Assembly (NCBI GenBank): GCA_902702965.1
Contig: CACRXP010000009.1
Location: 1,562,187 to 1,626,186 of the forward strand
Origin: Spirometra erinaceieuropaei
Lineage: Eukaryota; Platyhelminthes; Cestoda; Diphyllobothriidea; Diphyllobothriidae
DNA: 64,000 bases
Direction: 5' to 3'
Below the pieces are notes generated by a model. That model searched no databases. It was not told the origin of the DNA and worked only from the letters and a program-made list of their open reading frames with translations. Positions 45,590-56,724 of the stretch are shown here, piece by piece. How positions within the stretch are numbered: position 1 is the stretch's first letter; the number at the start of each line of letters is the position of its first letter. A program made the position numbers and the translations under genes.

Positions 45590-45954
45590 CTACAAAGAGA
45601 GCGAGCGCTAATTCTGGGTGGCAAGTCCATCTCCGTAGACTTTCCTTCATACACAGTGCCGGTTCTGATGTTGGAACTACCAAAAAGTTGCTCTTTGTTC
45701 ACGAACTTCTTGTGTTCGTAAATGTATGTTCGCTTTCGGTACTTACGACTGTATATGATGGAGTATGGCAAACATTCAAAACCAACTGGTCAAGAATACG
45801 CCTATTTTTTAAATATGGACGGTATGAAATATATGCAGGAGCGACTTAGCCGTCTTCAGAATATCGAAGACCCCGAATAACTCCTGATCTTCCTAGGTGC
45901 CAACGATTTGTTTTCCTAGGCCGAAATCTGCACGCGAATCGACTCCGGTTTAAT

Positions 45955-46142
45955 GTTTTAGAAGCACGACCTAGAGGCCAATTATTGCAATTTCAATAGA
46001 TGTTTCGGCAGATTTGAATAGTTCACTCGAGCCAGTCATGGAAAGATTTTCGACCTCGATGGGATTCGAACGTACGACAACCAGGGCAAGACTTGAGTCC
46101 ATCCAACGCTCTAACCACCTGAGCTACGGACGCGCAAGTTTC
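45955..46142 (-). repeat. tRNA-derived repeat, family A copy 4
   Basis: Minus-strand box A TAGCTCAGGTGG (46,115-46,126) and box B CGTTCGAATCCC (46,061-46,072), with AGCGTTGGATGG after box A. This is the most tRNA-like copy, yet the ends do not pair as an acceptor stem. Its flank (GATGTTTCGGCAGATTTGAAT) equals that of copy 1. The second inverted terminus is not evident here. Confidence 0.75.
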
Positions 46143-46700
46143 GTTTTTTTCATTTTGCCTTCACTCCCCTCACCTTGAATGCCACACCTTACAGACCACA
46201 GGAAGTAGTCGATTTCCCAAAGCTTCGTGCATGCACCCGTTACTTTTGACGATAACAAGTGAATTTTACTGCCTTCCAGCTTTACCCATCTGGTTTCTCG
46301 ACTCGCGTTGACGCCACAGCGATTAGGCTATTTAATCCAATCTGGCATGCATGGTTTGGTCATTACACCCTGTATTCTGTCTCCTGCTAACTCAGCTATT
46401 TATGTTTTGTTGACAAAACTCTCGTCAGGCTGATTGAAAACTCCCGTTTAAATGAGGGTTTTGAAAGTCGATCGTTCTGTGTCAGAGAGAATGCAAAAAT
46501 GTTTACGCTTAATTGTTGTATTAAATCCGACTCATTTTATGGCTTGGTTAACTTTGTCATACTTAGGCATCATATGATGCACTGTATCTGGCAGCCCAGA
46601 CACGTGTTTCGCCAATATTCTGCCGCTGAGTGGCACAGCTGCGCGAGGTCCAACTCACCAGAAGGTCCCCCAGCGTTCTCACGTGCTTTTTGGTAGATAC
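46143..46700. other. no gene recognised
   Basis: Anonymous sequence. Confidence 0.4.
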
Positions 46701-46705
46701 TCTGG

Positions 46706-47046
46706 TCTCAAATAAACTGACGTAATCAACATTAACGATTTATTTATGAAGCCGATATTTAAAATCTGGAATATCTGCCGGCAAGGCACATAGAGGACGC
46801 TTGGGGACTTCCTGATGAGCCGAACCTCTCGCAGCTGTCCCATGAAGCGAAAGAATAGCGGTGAAACATGTATTTTAGGTAGAACGTCTGCTGTCAAGTC
46901 TGATGTATCGTACAATCAAAGTATGTACTACTAGTCGTCTGTTGGCCGTTTATAGATATTACGCGATTATCCCCTTTGGTTGATGGACTTCGGCCCAAAT
47001 ATTCATATCAATTTTCAGTTTCAGCCCATAAGTTTCAAATGAACAC
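46706..47046 (+). repeat. hammerhead-bearing ~327-bp repeat, copy 2
   Basis: Begins TCTCAAATAAACTGACG (46,706), runs through block B with CTGATGA (46,812-46,818) and GAAAC (46,863-46,867), then block A (TGATGGACTTCGG, CAAATATTCAT, about 46,968-47,030), and starts again at 47,033 (TTTCAAATGAAC) before being cut by the 47.05-kb inverted repeat. The start-to-start distance is 327 bp. In the 31.3-kb copy the order is A then B. Confidence 0.6.
46800..46880 (+). ncRNA. hammerhead-ribozyme-like motif in the ~327-bp repeat
   Basis: Exact CTGATGA and GAAAC cores. Stem II is GCCG/CGGT (46,819-46,822 with 46,859-46,862), closing a 36-nt loop, which is long for a hammerhead. Stem III is weak here but good in the 31.5-kb copy. 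Activity is unknown. Confidence 0.5.
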
Positions 47047-47180
47047 ATATAATTAGAAAGGTGAAGTTCTTTGGGAAACAGCAAAATTTTATTGTGAATT
47101 TTCGAGACTGGTTCCCCAGCTCGTCTTCAGACAACGGGTGTGCAAAAACAATTAACTTTTAGCCTGAGTCTAGCAAAAGG
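47047..47180 (-). repeat. 134-bp inverted repeat, left arm (PLE pseudo-LTR)
   Basis: Reverse complement of 47,473-47,606 with one mismatch by eye. On its minus strand it has CTGAAGA, the hairpin GAG-CTGG/CCAG-T-CTC, GAAA, and AATAAA within 12 nt, the standard tail module of the PLEs in this window. Confidence 0.9.
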
Positions 47181-47202
47181 AGTCAATGATTGGTTAAGAT
47201 TT

Positions 47203-47433
47203 TCATCTCGGGATTGGCTGACTCAGTTTGAATCTGTCCTTAACGATTTTGTATGCGGCATCTAAATCGATATGCCGGTTGATGCATGCCTCACCTGAGT
47301 GCATTGCTTCCAGCAATTCACGGCCTTTTCTTGATTGGCAGGCGCCAAAAATGCGAGTGTTCTCCCATGCGAATTTATGCCCAGTGTCTAGTGTGTGCAT
47401 GGCCACCTGGGATAAGTGGTCGCGTCTCTTCAC
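47203..47433 (-). pseudogene. Penelope-like element GIY-YIG C-terminus
   Basis: A 76-codon open frame on minus, starting at the truncation point rather than a true start. It has the C-terminal half of a PLE GIY-YIG nuclease: SQVAMHTLDTGHKFAW, a basic RKGRELLEA, then CINRHIDLDAAY. The GIY-YIG motif and RT are missing. The ORF ends about 20 bp before the left inverted arm, which is its own 3' tail; the opposite arm (47,473-47,606) is an inverted copy of that tail at the truncated 5' side. Confidence 0.85.
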
Positions 47434-47472
47434 CGCTAACTGATGCTCATGTGTACGGGTTGAGACAGATTT

Positions 47473-47606
47473 CCTTTTGCTAGACTCAGGCTAAAAGTTA
47501 ATTGTTTTTGCACACCCGTTGTCTGAAGACGAGCTGGGGAACCAGTCTCGAAAATTCACAATAAAATTTTGCTGTTTCCCAAAGAACTTCACCTTTCTAG
47601 TTATAT
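47473..47606 (+). repeat. 134-bp inverted repeat, right arm (PLE pseudo-LTR)
   Basis: See left arm. The arms differ at about one base (near 47,600), so this rearrangement is recent or is homogenised. The 292-bp loop holds only the nuclease fragment. Confidence 0.9.
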
Positions 47607-49185
47607 TTCTTGGGATGCCTGTTTTTCAATTTAAACACATATAATTCAATGAAATGAAAGTCTTGCATTTTCCCGAAATTTGAGTTTTTATAAGCGTAAA
47701 CACTTAGCCAGTTAGTTCTTTCCCTCCACGAATTACGTCTTGCTTTTAAGATTAATTTGTAGAATTTTCATTTAAAAGTTCTTTTCCTTCGTAACTCTGC
47801 TTAGCTGGCCTCTAACATCTCCGTGAAATGCACATCCATCTCTTGAAAATCATTGGTAGACCTCTACGTCATACGTTCATCTATGTTGGAGTTCTATCGG
47901 AGAGTCAAGCAAAATAGAGAAGTATCTTTTCAAGGCCAGAATTGCCTGCTTGCCGAAATCAGATCTGCAAGAGCATGAATGAAGGTGGATATGGACTGTG
48001 TTACTGCGTGGTTTTTTGTAGACACCTCCACACTCAGTCTTCTCAAGATCTCCACAAGGTTGTCGGAATAAATCACACTCTTTAAAGCATTCTAACATTA
48101 TTTTAAGGGTCAGAGCTCCTTAACTATGTTGATAAAACACATCATCTGTGTTCATTCGCGATCCGCTGGATAAAAACCACTTATTGATCTTTTCCATTCT
48201 CCGAATCGTTCTTAGGAGCGTCTTCTGTCTGGGTTAAGGTGACGGCGAGGTCATTTGGTCGGCGGGGGGGAGGGGTTATCTTGCATCACACTTACCGAAA
48301 CCGTGATTCTTCCAGGCACGAAAATGTAGATTAATCAGTAACATGTGGTTTATCGAGCGTCACTTTAACTGAATTACTGCGCTCACAGAGGCCCTCTCTA
48401 GGCACTAAATGGTCCTGAACAAAAACTATTCCTGGTTATTTCCGCTCCTGTCAAGTTGGAAGTAAAAGCACCTGGCAGAGCATTCATTGAAAGAAAATAT
48501 CGCACAAATGTTTCGGGAATTGCTAGAAAATTACTCAAAATGGTGTATGAACTTTTTCGTAAATCATAACTTTGTCTGGATCGTTAGCAAGTTCCAGGAC
48601 AAGAGTGCAATAATGTTCACAACTCTGCCAGGTTTAGTCCAACTGCAGACACTGTTGGTCGTGTCAGAGATAGCGGTAAGAGTTCGCCATTCTCTGCAGT
48701 TTGACTAAACGTGTGCCCCTCTTCAGTGTAGCACGCAGTCTAATGCAAGAAGAAACACCAACGGACGGTATTTTTGACTTACCAGCCATCCCCAGCCGGC
48801 TGTGGCCAGAACCGGGTTTAGATGGCCCAAATGAAGGTTTTCTGGTCCTAGGGTTAGGTACTGCTAGCCAATAAACCAGAAGCGATCAGTCCAATCTTCT
48901 ATTGGTTTGTACATCTGCCTTTATAAACCATTCGTGGGCAAAAAGGATTGCGAGCGTTTGCCAATCCATGATACCATGGCACTCGCGGCCTGGTGCGCGC
49001 TGGTAGTTCTATGACACCTGGCTCCCTACCGGCAAATGCACTTGCCCTCCCGTTGGATACACAAGTCCTGAGGATGGCTGCTCAGTCATTCTTGTCCTCT
49101 TTCCGACCCAGGGTGGTGTTGCTATTGGCTAAAATCCAGGTCAACTGTTTGTTACGGGCCAGGTGGCGTAAAGTAGTACGCTTAG
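47607..49185. other. no gene recognised
   Basis: Anonymous. A plus-strand open stretch at 48,487-48,708 and a GC-richer stretch near 48,980-49,200 show no known domain. A G-rich run lies near 48,260-48,275. Confidence 0.4.
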
Positions 49186-49400
49186 GCACGGATACAGTCG
49201 CGCTAGTCAACAATGCCCTCTTCTTGAGTACGCCTTGACGCCGGGCCCAGGTGAGGAGGGAGTGCAGTAGATGCTACGCAAGCCCGCTACCAGTATAAAC
49301 TAACTCGCGCGCAAGTCACCGTGCCTGCTCTCACCGTGCTGTGGAGAACACGGTGAACGTCGTTGGGCACGGCGGTCAAACTCTCATTCCTGACGGTGTT
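49186..49400 (+). repeat. interspersed repeat family C, copy 2
   Basis: Blocks in the same order as the 38.6-kb copy: CTTGACGCCGGGCCCAGG, GGGAGTGCAGTAGATGC, TATAAACTAACTCGCGC, GTGCCTGCTCTCACCG, AACACGGTGAACGTCGT. Confidence 0.75.
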
Positions 49401-50920
49401 ATTAATGTTTTAGTCAAATCGGCAAATAATTTCCGCAAAATAGAAACATCCGATGATATCAATGGCTACTCAGAACTTATCAGTCGTGTAAATGAGTTAA
49501 AATGGCGGCAAGCCGTTAGGTTGCTCTGATATCGTGCTGGTGGAGTGCTACAATGATTACTTCTGATGCGTGAACGATTTGAGAATATCAGCGGAATGCT
49601 CGCCGATAAACTGGCAAGATGGCAGCTATTTCTAGATCATAAAGACTAGCAAGGACTCCAGCAGTTCCAAGGGGCCCGAATTCTCAGCCAGCCGTTTTCA
49701 GTAGAAAATTGTCAAATGCGCTTGTAACACTGTGAAAGTATTTCGTTGAGCCTTGAAACGCTTCATATAAATAATGGCACCAATTTGGTTAAGTGGATCA
49801 GAACATAGGTGGCGTGATATAAGCCCCTACTGCACCACATGACATCGACGTGCGTTACGTTGCTACTCGATGTGGACTGCAGCGGTGCGTTCATCATCTG
49901 AACCTGAGGATTAAAGCCTGTAACAAATACGTTTTGAATTACGGAAACTTCGATATCATTTTAAAATGTTTTTACTTTAAAAATCATTTTGAATGTTGGG
50001 TTTACTACAGAGACTTCAGAAAATGCGATACTAACCCCTCTCTTCGAAATCGGCGCAAAAATCAAAATGAATATTCCCTTAGGGCGCCGTTTATCCGTTT
50101 ACCATAGGCAGGCGATAGATGTAAGTAGTACTCTTTCCTCTAAGGTCACTTGACCAGAACCTAAAACCCCTTTTAACATATCCCAACGGCAACGACTCAC
50201 ACATCACATCATCATACATCTGAAAAAGTTGTATAACTCTACCTCGGTCTTTTGTCAAGTACTGCAACGTTTCGAAATCGGAACCCTACTTTATTTCTGT
50301 AAACAGAGGAGTTATCACCTCTCTAAAGAATGCTTCTGGATTCATAAATTCAAGTTGATCGCACAAGATCACACAATTCATTTCCGTTATGGGAACTGTT
50401 TTTTTCTACAAATGTTTAAATTAGAAAGACGGTAAAATGACCTTAAACATCATGTGTGTCCATTAAATTTATGCATGACGTAGTCTAACTCCTGATTAAT
50501 TAAGGGTAGGTTCACTGTTCAGATGTAGTGTAACTAGTTAAATGACTTGCTTTACAAAATAACAAAGGGGTACGCGTTATACGACACGAGGAAGCTGCCA
50601 GATTTTATTGGGCATGGGGAGGTGGTGATATCCAGAAAGATTTGTTTTGAGGTGGTGTGGGATTCACGGTGTCCAGAATTCCCCGTGTCTCTTTGTCAGT
50701 CCTCACCGATTATCTAACATGTAAATCCACATACTCACACCTTCCTAATGGTGTAATTATCAACCTCCTGCGAAAGTAGGCATGTACTGTAATTCAAACA
50801 GAACGGGCAATTAGACGTACCTGTCGGAAACACGCAACGTCAATTAACTCTCAACCATCACGGATGTTGGTGTTATAGCACGAAATAAAATCACCCACAT
50901 GCTGGAAATTCTGGATGTTC
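49401..50920. other. no gene recognised
   Basis: Anonymous AT-rich sequence. Confidence 0.4.
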
Positions 50921-50944
50921 GTATGCGCGCACACACACATCCAG

Positions 50945-51141
50945 CTGAACCGCAATTGCAGACTACGTCAGGTGTACAAGGTCAAATTACTGCAACTGGC
51001 ATTCTTCAGCGCACACGACTGTTACCCATCCCACTCAGCCGCTATGACCCAACTCCAGGTTCATTCAACTATGAAAATGAGCCAGACATCTCTTCGGCTG
51101 TCTTACTGAATACACAGGCAGTGTTGGCGAGTTGCATTTAA
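50945..51141 (+). CDS. candidate terminal exon, unrecognised
   Basis: After an acceptor-like CACACACACATCCAG (ending 50,944) one frame is open for about 65 codons to a TAA at 51,139-51,141. The peptide is protein-like (GVQGQITATGILQRTRLLP, then YDPTPGSFNYENEPD) but matches no family I know. A second frame is also open for much of it. The pyrimidine tract is weak. Confidence 0.25.
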
Positions 51142-51862
51142 AATATAGATAGAGACAGACATAAAAGAAAGCTTACTCGGAATTTCGATGCAACCCCAAA
51201 CAAGTTCTCATGCAACTGTGCCTTATACAAACCAATCAAACCCTGCAAGGAGAATAGATTCTACAAGTGCAGTGTGTGACTGGCTGCAGCCAGATTTCGT
51301 CTGTCATCTATTCTTTAAGTAATGTTGAGGGAGACATTCGCAGCGCCACCCTCGTCCTATCCTTCTGCTTTCCGCATGTTACAGTTATAGGACGAAAATT
51401 GTCTGCGAATAGGTGTGAAGACGGTGGCTAGTGGGGTTACCCCCGCGTCTACGCGCCCGTAGATGGGCCCACCTTCAAACATTTTTTTCTCATCCAACAT
51501 CTGAGATGGTAATCGAAATGGCCACTTTAGTAAAGGACAATTTTTGACCCTATTTTAGGTCTCTGTCTGCGCCTACATTAAGAACGCAATCCCCCTTTAT
51601 GACCAAGAGAGTAGGCAAGTCACACAGCCCATTCAAAATATAGGCGGATATCTTATAGTAGTGACTTGAATTCACATGACCTGAATTCGCATGACTTGAA
51701 TTCACAGTACAGCCCAAACCGGGCTTCCTACTATGGATTCTGGGAACTCAATATTCAGTCACTCACCAATTATCTAAGGGTTGATAACAAAGTATATTTA
51801 ATTTCCAATAATCACTCGCATCGCTCAGACCCTTCCAAAAATTTGTGACTGTTATTCGATGT
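51142..51862. other. no gene recognised; short GAATTCACATGACTT minirepeat
   Basis: Three imperfect copies of a ~15-bp unit (TTGAATTCACATGAC-like) lie at about 51,664-51,708. Otherwise anonymous. Confidence 0.45.
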
Positions 51863-51867
51863 AAAAA

Positions 51868-52203
51868 TGGGCCAGATATGGTTGTGTAGCCCCACCTGAT
51901 GTAAACAAACCCCAGCCACCTGAAATACGCGGCCGGTGGTAGTGGAGGTTTTTACAGGTAGGGTCGGGGCACGCACAACCGACGGGGTCAAGTAGTTGCA
52001 TGAAAATGAAAAGTTTTTGGGAAGGTGCGGTTGTATTTTGAGTAGTTGATAAATAGTTGCGCTAACCCCTAGCCCTAACCCCTAACCCTAACTCCTAAAC
52101 ATAACGCTTAACATAACCCCTAACCAAAAGCCCTAACCCTAACCCTTAATCCCGACCCAACGGCATTGTATCCATCAGGTGAGGCTAACAAACCACATCT
52201 TAT
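51868..52203 (+). repeat. interspersed repeat with telomere-like tract, copy 2
   Basis: Homologous to 27,620-27,924 in both flanks. Its tract (52,073-52,160) is closer to CCCTAA repeats (CCCTAACCCCTAACCCTAA segments) than copy 1. Same orientation as copy 1, about 24 kb apart. Confidence 0.75.
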
Positions 52204-53481
52204 CTCAAAATGAACACGTTTTTACCTCGACAGCAATTAATGCACGGAGATTAGGGACGCAAATTCCACAAGGTTTGTTATGTAGACTTGTTCAATAAAA
52301 ATGACAAAGCGCTGGACCCTGGATCCAAAGATATCCTTCTAATACATTCGGGTGATTTGCAGTATATGCTCTGGTTCAATAAGATTACGAGACCTCATTT
52401 CCAAATTCTTAACTTTCGAAACATAACCATCGCACTGACGTTATATTCAAAATATGCAAGGGTAGTGCATTGAAGACTGTGAAAGGTAGCCGAGACTCAC
52501 CCGCCAAAATTACCTACTCTAACAGTGGATCGATAAACAGACGATTTCAACTACTACTTATGATTCTACTGCCAGAACTTAGTCCGCTTTAGTGAAACCG
52601 ACTACGCGGTCAACTGGTATCCTCGTTTATGAATATAAAATGGTAAAAAAAACTTAAATATGTGCTCTATTGGGCAGATCGATTTAGTTCCACTGACCAA
52701 ATGAGTTAGCAAATTTTAGGGGAAACAGGTTCCACCTTACGAACAATTAAGTCGGTAATGGGCTTAAACAGCGCCACACCTGAGCTTGCCTGAACGTAAG
52801 GAGAGACAATATCTACTTGACAAATAACAGTGACGAATCTGGTGTGCCCTGAGATGTGTACAATGAAAATGCATCAGACGTTTCAAAAAATCTGGGTTGT
52901 AAGACTTCCAACTATTTAACTCACAGACAGCGTACCCCATTCTGTTCTCACAAAAAGGAACACTTTTCAGCTTGCATTCTAGGCTGGGATGACAATAGAA
53001 TCCAGTGTTAATTTTGTCTCTTTAAATTGATCAGCCTTAATAAATTTGACTTTTTCTAAAATGCATATAAGATACAAGGATGATTTTCCAAAAATCAGGA
53101 ACTGCACATGCTCAGGTGATGGAAGGCAAATTCTTTCTAAGACTCCAATAAAATATGCACGAGATAAATGTCCGTACGCAGAAACAACAGAAGCGTTTAC
53201 TGTTATACGCTTAATGTTTTTGGAAAAAATGTTGCTCATTTAGACATTAACCATTGTTTGTATTTGAAGGTGCATCCTCTCATTAATCTCTTTAAGGTTT
53301 TCCCGGCGGATTCTTGGGTCTACAATGCGTTTTTTAGTATAATATATGGTAAGATCACGGCTGTAAGCGTTGCCGTCGCTGTATTCATGGTGATATTTTA
53401 AAAATCAGGATTGTTTTGACTATTTTCAGCTAGGAGAATTTTATCTTTAGTGCCGGCAACAAGGAACCTTTATAAGTCACG
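52204..53481. other. no gene recognised
   Basis: AT-rich anonymous sequence. Confidence 0.4.
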
Positions 53482-53712
53482 TTACCACTTGGCCGAGGGG
53501 TTTTCACCAATCGCGTTAGGGGACACAGTCCCCCTCTTTGTTGTCTTCCAGTCTTCCTTGTCTTTGTCGCTAATGTCCTTCTGCGTACAATAAACGACTT
53601 CGTAATACGCGTCCGATTTATTGCAGCGTTTCTTAAGGTTGCATAGATTTCGGCAGGTCAGAAACCACACCCACCTTTGCGGTCCACACACGCGCCTGGG
53701 CTCCAGATTGAC
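53482..53712 (-). CDS. candidate terminal exon of a host gene, cysteine-containing, unrecognised
   Basis: On the minus strand an acceptor-like TGTTGTTTCAG ends at 53,713, and the frame is open for 76 codons to a TAA (53,482-53,484), starting in phase 0. The peptide has five cysteines (VCGPQ, LTCRNLCNLKKRC, VVYCTQ) and a charged C-terminus (DKDKEDWKTTKR), with mixed codon use unlike the AT-rich flank. It could be an extracellular cysteine-rich domain, but I do not recognise it. No upstream exon could be linked: a protein-like minus-strand stretch at about 54,850-55,020 is not in a compatible phase with its nearest donor. Confidence 0.35.
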   Translation of the reverse strand, partial: VNLEPRRVCGPQRWVWFLTCRNLCNLKKRCNKSDAYYEVVYCTQKDISDKDKEDWKTTKRGTVSPNAIGENPSAKW

Positions 53713-55395
53713 CTGAAACAACATTCATGGACAATCTCGTGCGAGTCTCATTTTCCAGTATTCCAGAGTGTGTTTGCAGTCAAATGACTGAAAGTCTTGG
53801 GAACTCCTCAAAAATGGCTAAGAGCATCAATTTGCTATCGACTGGACATAGAAACAACGATCTTGCATAAAGTGCAGACGAATGTTTGAGACATGTTAGA
53901 TTCCAATGCAGAGGAATGTACGTGTATTGCATGCAACATTCATTTTCGCTTATCTACTCTGTTATATTTTGAGGAATACTGACAATCAGATTTAATTAAA
54001 TTCTTGTAGCTGCAGCAGGCTGTTACCTCCATTTCCCAGGAAGCAGATCTGACTGTGCAAAAGAGCTCCGTAAACACTGCAATAGTCGAGATGTCCTTTA
54101 TGACTGAAAAAAGCGATTGTTGTCTTGCCTCTTCCAATTAGACAAAGCACTTTTCCTTCCCTTGCCTGGCGTTAAACAACAACAAATGTGACCTCTTTAA
54201 AACTCATTCTGCGGATCAGACGTGCTTTGTGTTGGAGTCATTGTGTAAGGAGTTTAACGAGCATTGATTGGAGTACCTTGTCTTACATGGTTACTTGTAG
54301 CTTCGTCTAGGAAGTCTGATTTGTCAAGCGAAAGTAAAAAGGCACAGAACAGCGAGGCTGAGTCTTCGACTGTTTTCGTGACATCTTGACTACTGTTAAG
54401 AGCACGGTCCGAATTTCTCAGGGGGACTTAAGCAGGCAAGTGTAAAATAGTTCAGAACATGCATAACGCAATGCGTTCTCACCACCAGAATGTCATTTCA
54501 AATGGGGTTTGACAGTCTTCGAAAAAAGTCCAATACACATGCAAGCATGTGTGAAAATCACAGTCATCTTCCCCATAGCACGATTACGCCTTTCGAAACC
54601 CCGTGCTTCTTAACTTAATTATTTCTTGTAAAAACCCTGAAGAAAAAATTGCAAACTGCGGCTTTGAGCTTAATTATGTTACAGCGGGTGTTCTTTACAA
54701 TGCCTGAAAATTATACTCTCATTTGAGATGGACTTTGAACGGCAATAATTTAGGTATTCTATCAATCAATAAGTCCAGATCGATAACTGAACAAAGCTGT
54801 TTTTGGGAAAGTCATTTTGATGAATTAATAAATAATAACTAAGCAATGATTTGAATAATTGTTGTACCGTGCATTTTCATCACTGTCTTCCTTCAAAATA
54901 GAGCCTTTTCCCTTGGGCATTGACAAGCCTGAATGATATCTTGTGATTTTAAAACCCCATCTGTTTGAGAAGTAGTCGCGTACTTCTTCAGACTTGCTGG
55001 ACGGTGGAGTTGGACTGGCCACTTCATGTATCCGGTCCGTTCAGAATTCCGTCGTGAAACTGTCGTGTTATTATTAGATGGCCTTATTGCGGTAGAATTA
55101 TCGATCCGGCTGGGATCGTCCACGATTTCCCTTCCCCACCCACACTTTCCCACTCATTCACGAAAACCGTGACTATCGTTTCCATGCTTCTAAAAAGTGG
55201 CCAAGAGTTAGATGCGCTGAACCAACAGGGAGCTAGATCGGAGTCTGCAGGTGTTATCGGGGATGATCACTCATAGCAGATGGGACATGGCGGCACTCAT
55301 ATGGAGATCTATGCCCCTCCCTACTTTTGTTCTGGTCTAAAATCATGGTCGGTGTACATATATTGTGAACCAGGCAGTTTGGTGATACGCTCAGA
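53713..55395. other. no gene recognised
   Basis: Contains the weak minus-strand coding-like stretch near 54,850-55,020 mentioned above. Otherwise anonymous. Confidence 0.4.
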
Positions 55396-55399
55396 TGCG

Positions 55400-55640
55400 G
55401 GTTAACGCAGTGCAAGTCACCGGTGCCCTCTCCCGTTTCAGCTCTTCTTGACTCTGCCTTGACATCGAATTCAGGTGGAGGGAGGAGAGAGTGCGGGAAA
55501 GACTTCGCAAATCTACTATCACTGTAGACTAATTCCCATACAAGTAGCCGCGCCTGCTCTCCCCTTATTGTGGAGCACACGGCGGACATCGTCAGCAACG
55601 ACGGTCGACCTGTCGTCGGTCATCGTTCTTTAATTGCCTC
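55400..55640 (+). repeat. interspersed repeat family C, copy 3
   Basis: Same ordered blocks as at 38.6 and 49.2 kb: GAGAGTGCGGGAAAGAC, CTATCACTGTAGACTAA, GCGCCTGCTCTCC, GGAGCACACGGCGGACATC, GACGGTCGACCTGTC. Confidence 0.7.
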
Positions 55641-56034
55641 CTCCATTTGTCTACGGACAGCTGCTTCCTATCCTCACAGACTGACAACGCTACGATTAAG
55701 GCGTCACGCCTACTCAGACGAGGTTAATCATCCCTCCCTACGCAGTTCGCACTGTGTACCTCGTTAAAACTCACTAGAAGACAACTTTGCTCACTGGAGC
55801 CCCCTACAGGGGGGGTGTCCTCTCTACCCAAGGCACTTAGAGCTCTGCTACAACTGACAGCTACGTCACTCAAACTCCTCGAGGCCTCATGCCAGACAAA
55901 ATTCTTTGTAATTGATGGTTGTGTGTGGCATACAGTTACTAACCTATGTCATGAAATGTCAATCGAAATTCTAAAATGTGTTTTTGATTAAAAGTGAATG
56001 CTTAGGCGGGCATGTAATATTCATTACCAAGCAA
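55641..56034. other. no gene recognised
   Basis: Anonymous. Confidence 0.4.
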
Positions 56035-56450
56035 CTTAACCTCAAGACAGAAAAGTCCATTGACAAACATATGTTTCCGGTAATTCATTATTAGGACACT
56101 ACAATTGAAGAGAGAATGAAAATATGCGCCCTAGACAGGGTTTACAAGCATCCCAGAACGTTTAGTCAGAATCCTCACTCACACGCCGCCCACGCAATGA
56201 GGTCGACTTGTTGGGGTCGTTAGACCTGGGGAAGAAGGGGGGGGGGGGGTTACGGCATTGTGTGAGCGATGTCTGAGGGTTAACCACGCAGAGTACGCAT
56301 GCCTGTCATTAGGGAGTTTGGGGCGGCGTGTAATCACCATCTGTAGTTGGCGTTGGCCACGGATGATAGGGCGTTCGCACCAACGTCTTCTGACACCGAA
56401 ACGCTGGGTTCGCTAGCCGAATAGTCACCACCACGGTTGCTGCTTGCACC
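56035..56450 (-). mobile_element. Penelope-like element 3' end, family C copy 2
   Basis: On minus, CGGCTAGCGAACCCAGCG and GTCAGAAGACG (near 56,380-56,430) match the C-terminal coding of the 32.3-kb copy (IRLANPAL). The tail ends with GAATTACCGGAAACATATG near 56,065-56,085, matching GATTAATTACCGAAAAC at 32.64 kb. The CTGATGA part has decayed. A 14-base G run (56,237-56,250) interrupts the tail. Confidence 0.6.
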
Positions 56451-56724
56451 CGTTTGTTCAGGAATTCAGAGTGGCTTTTTTTGCGTCGATCTACTTTCCC
56501 CTGTACCTAGGCAGACTGGCATGCATTCGTATACTCTCTTTCGCAGACTCTCCGTCGTAGGCGAATGTGTCTCGCTCTGTAGGAGCAAGTGAATGTGTAA
56601 ATGAATATTAATGTGTCGGTCTTTGCCTCTCCACTGTAGGAGGTGTGTTTATGAAAAGTATGCTTAAGTCGGGCGCGGCAAGTACGCTAATCAGAGCTTT
56701 AGAGTGGCGAAAACTCCCATAACA

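Noticed and set aside
46055..46135. Possible functional tRNA gene on minus
   Set aside because: It belongs to the same repeat family and the 5' and 3' ends do not pair.
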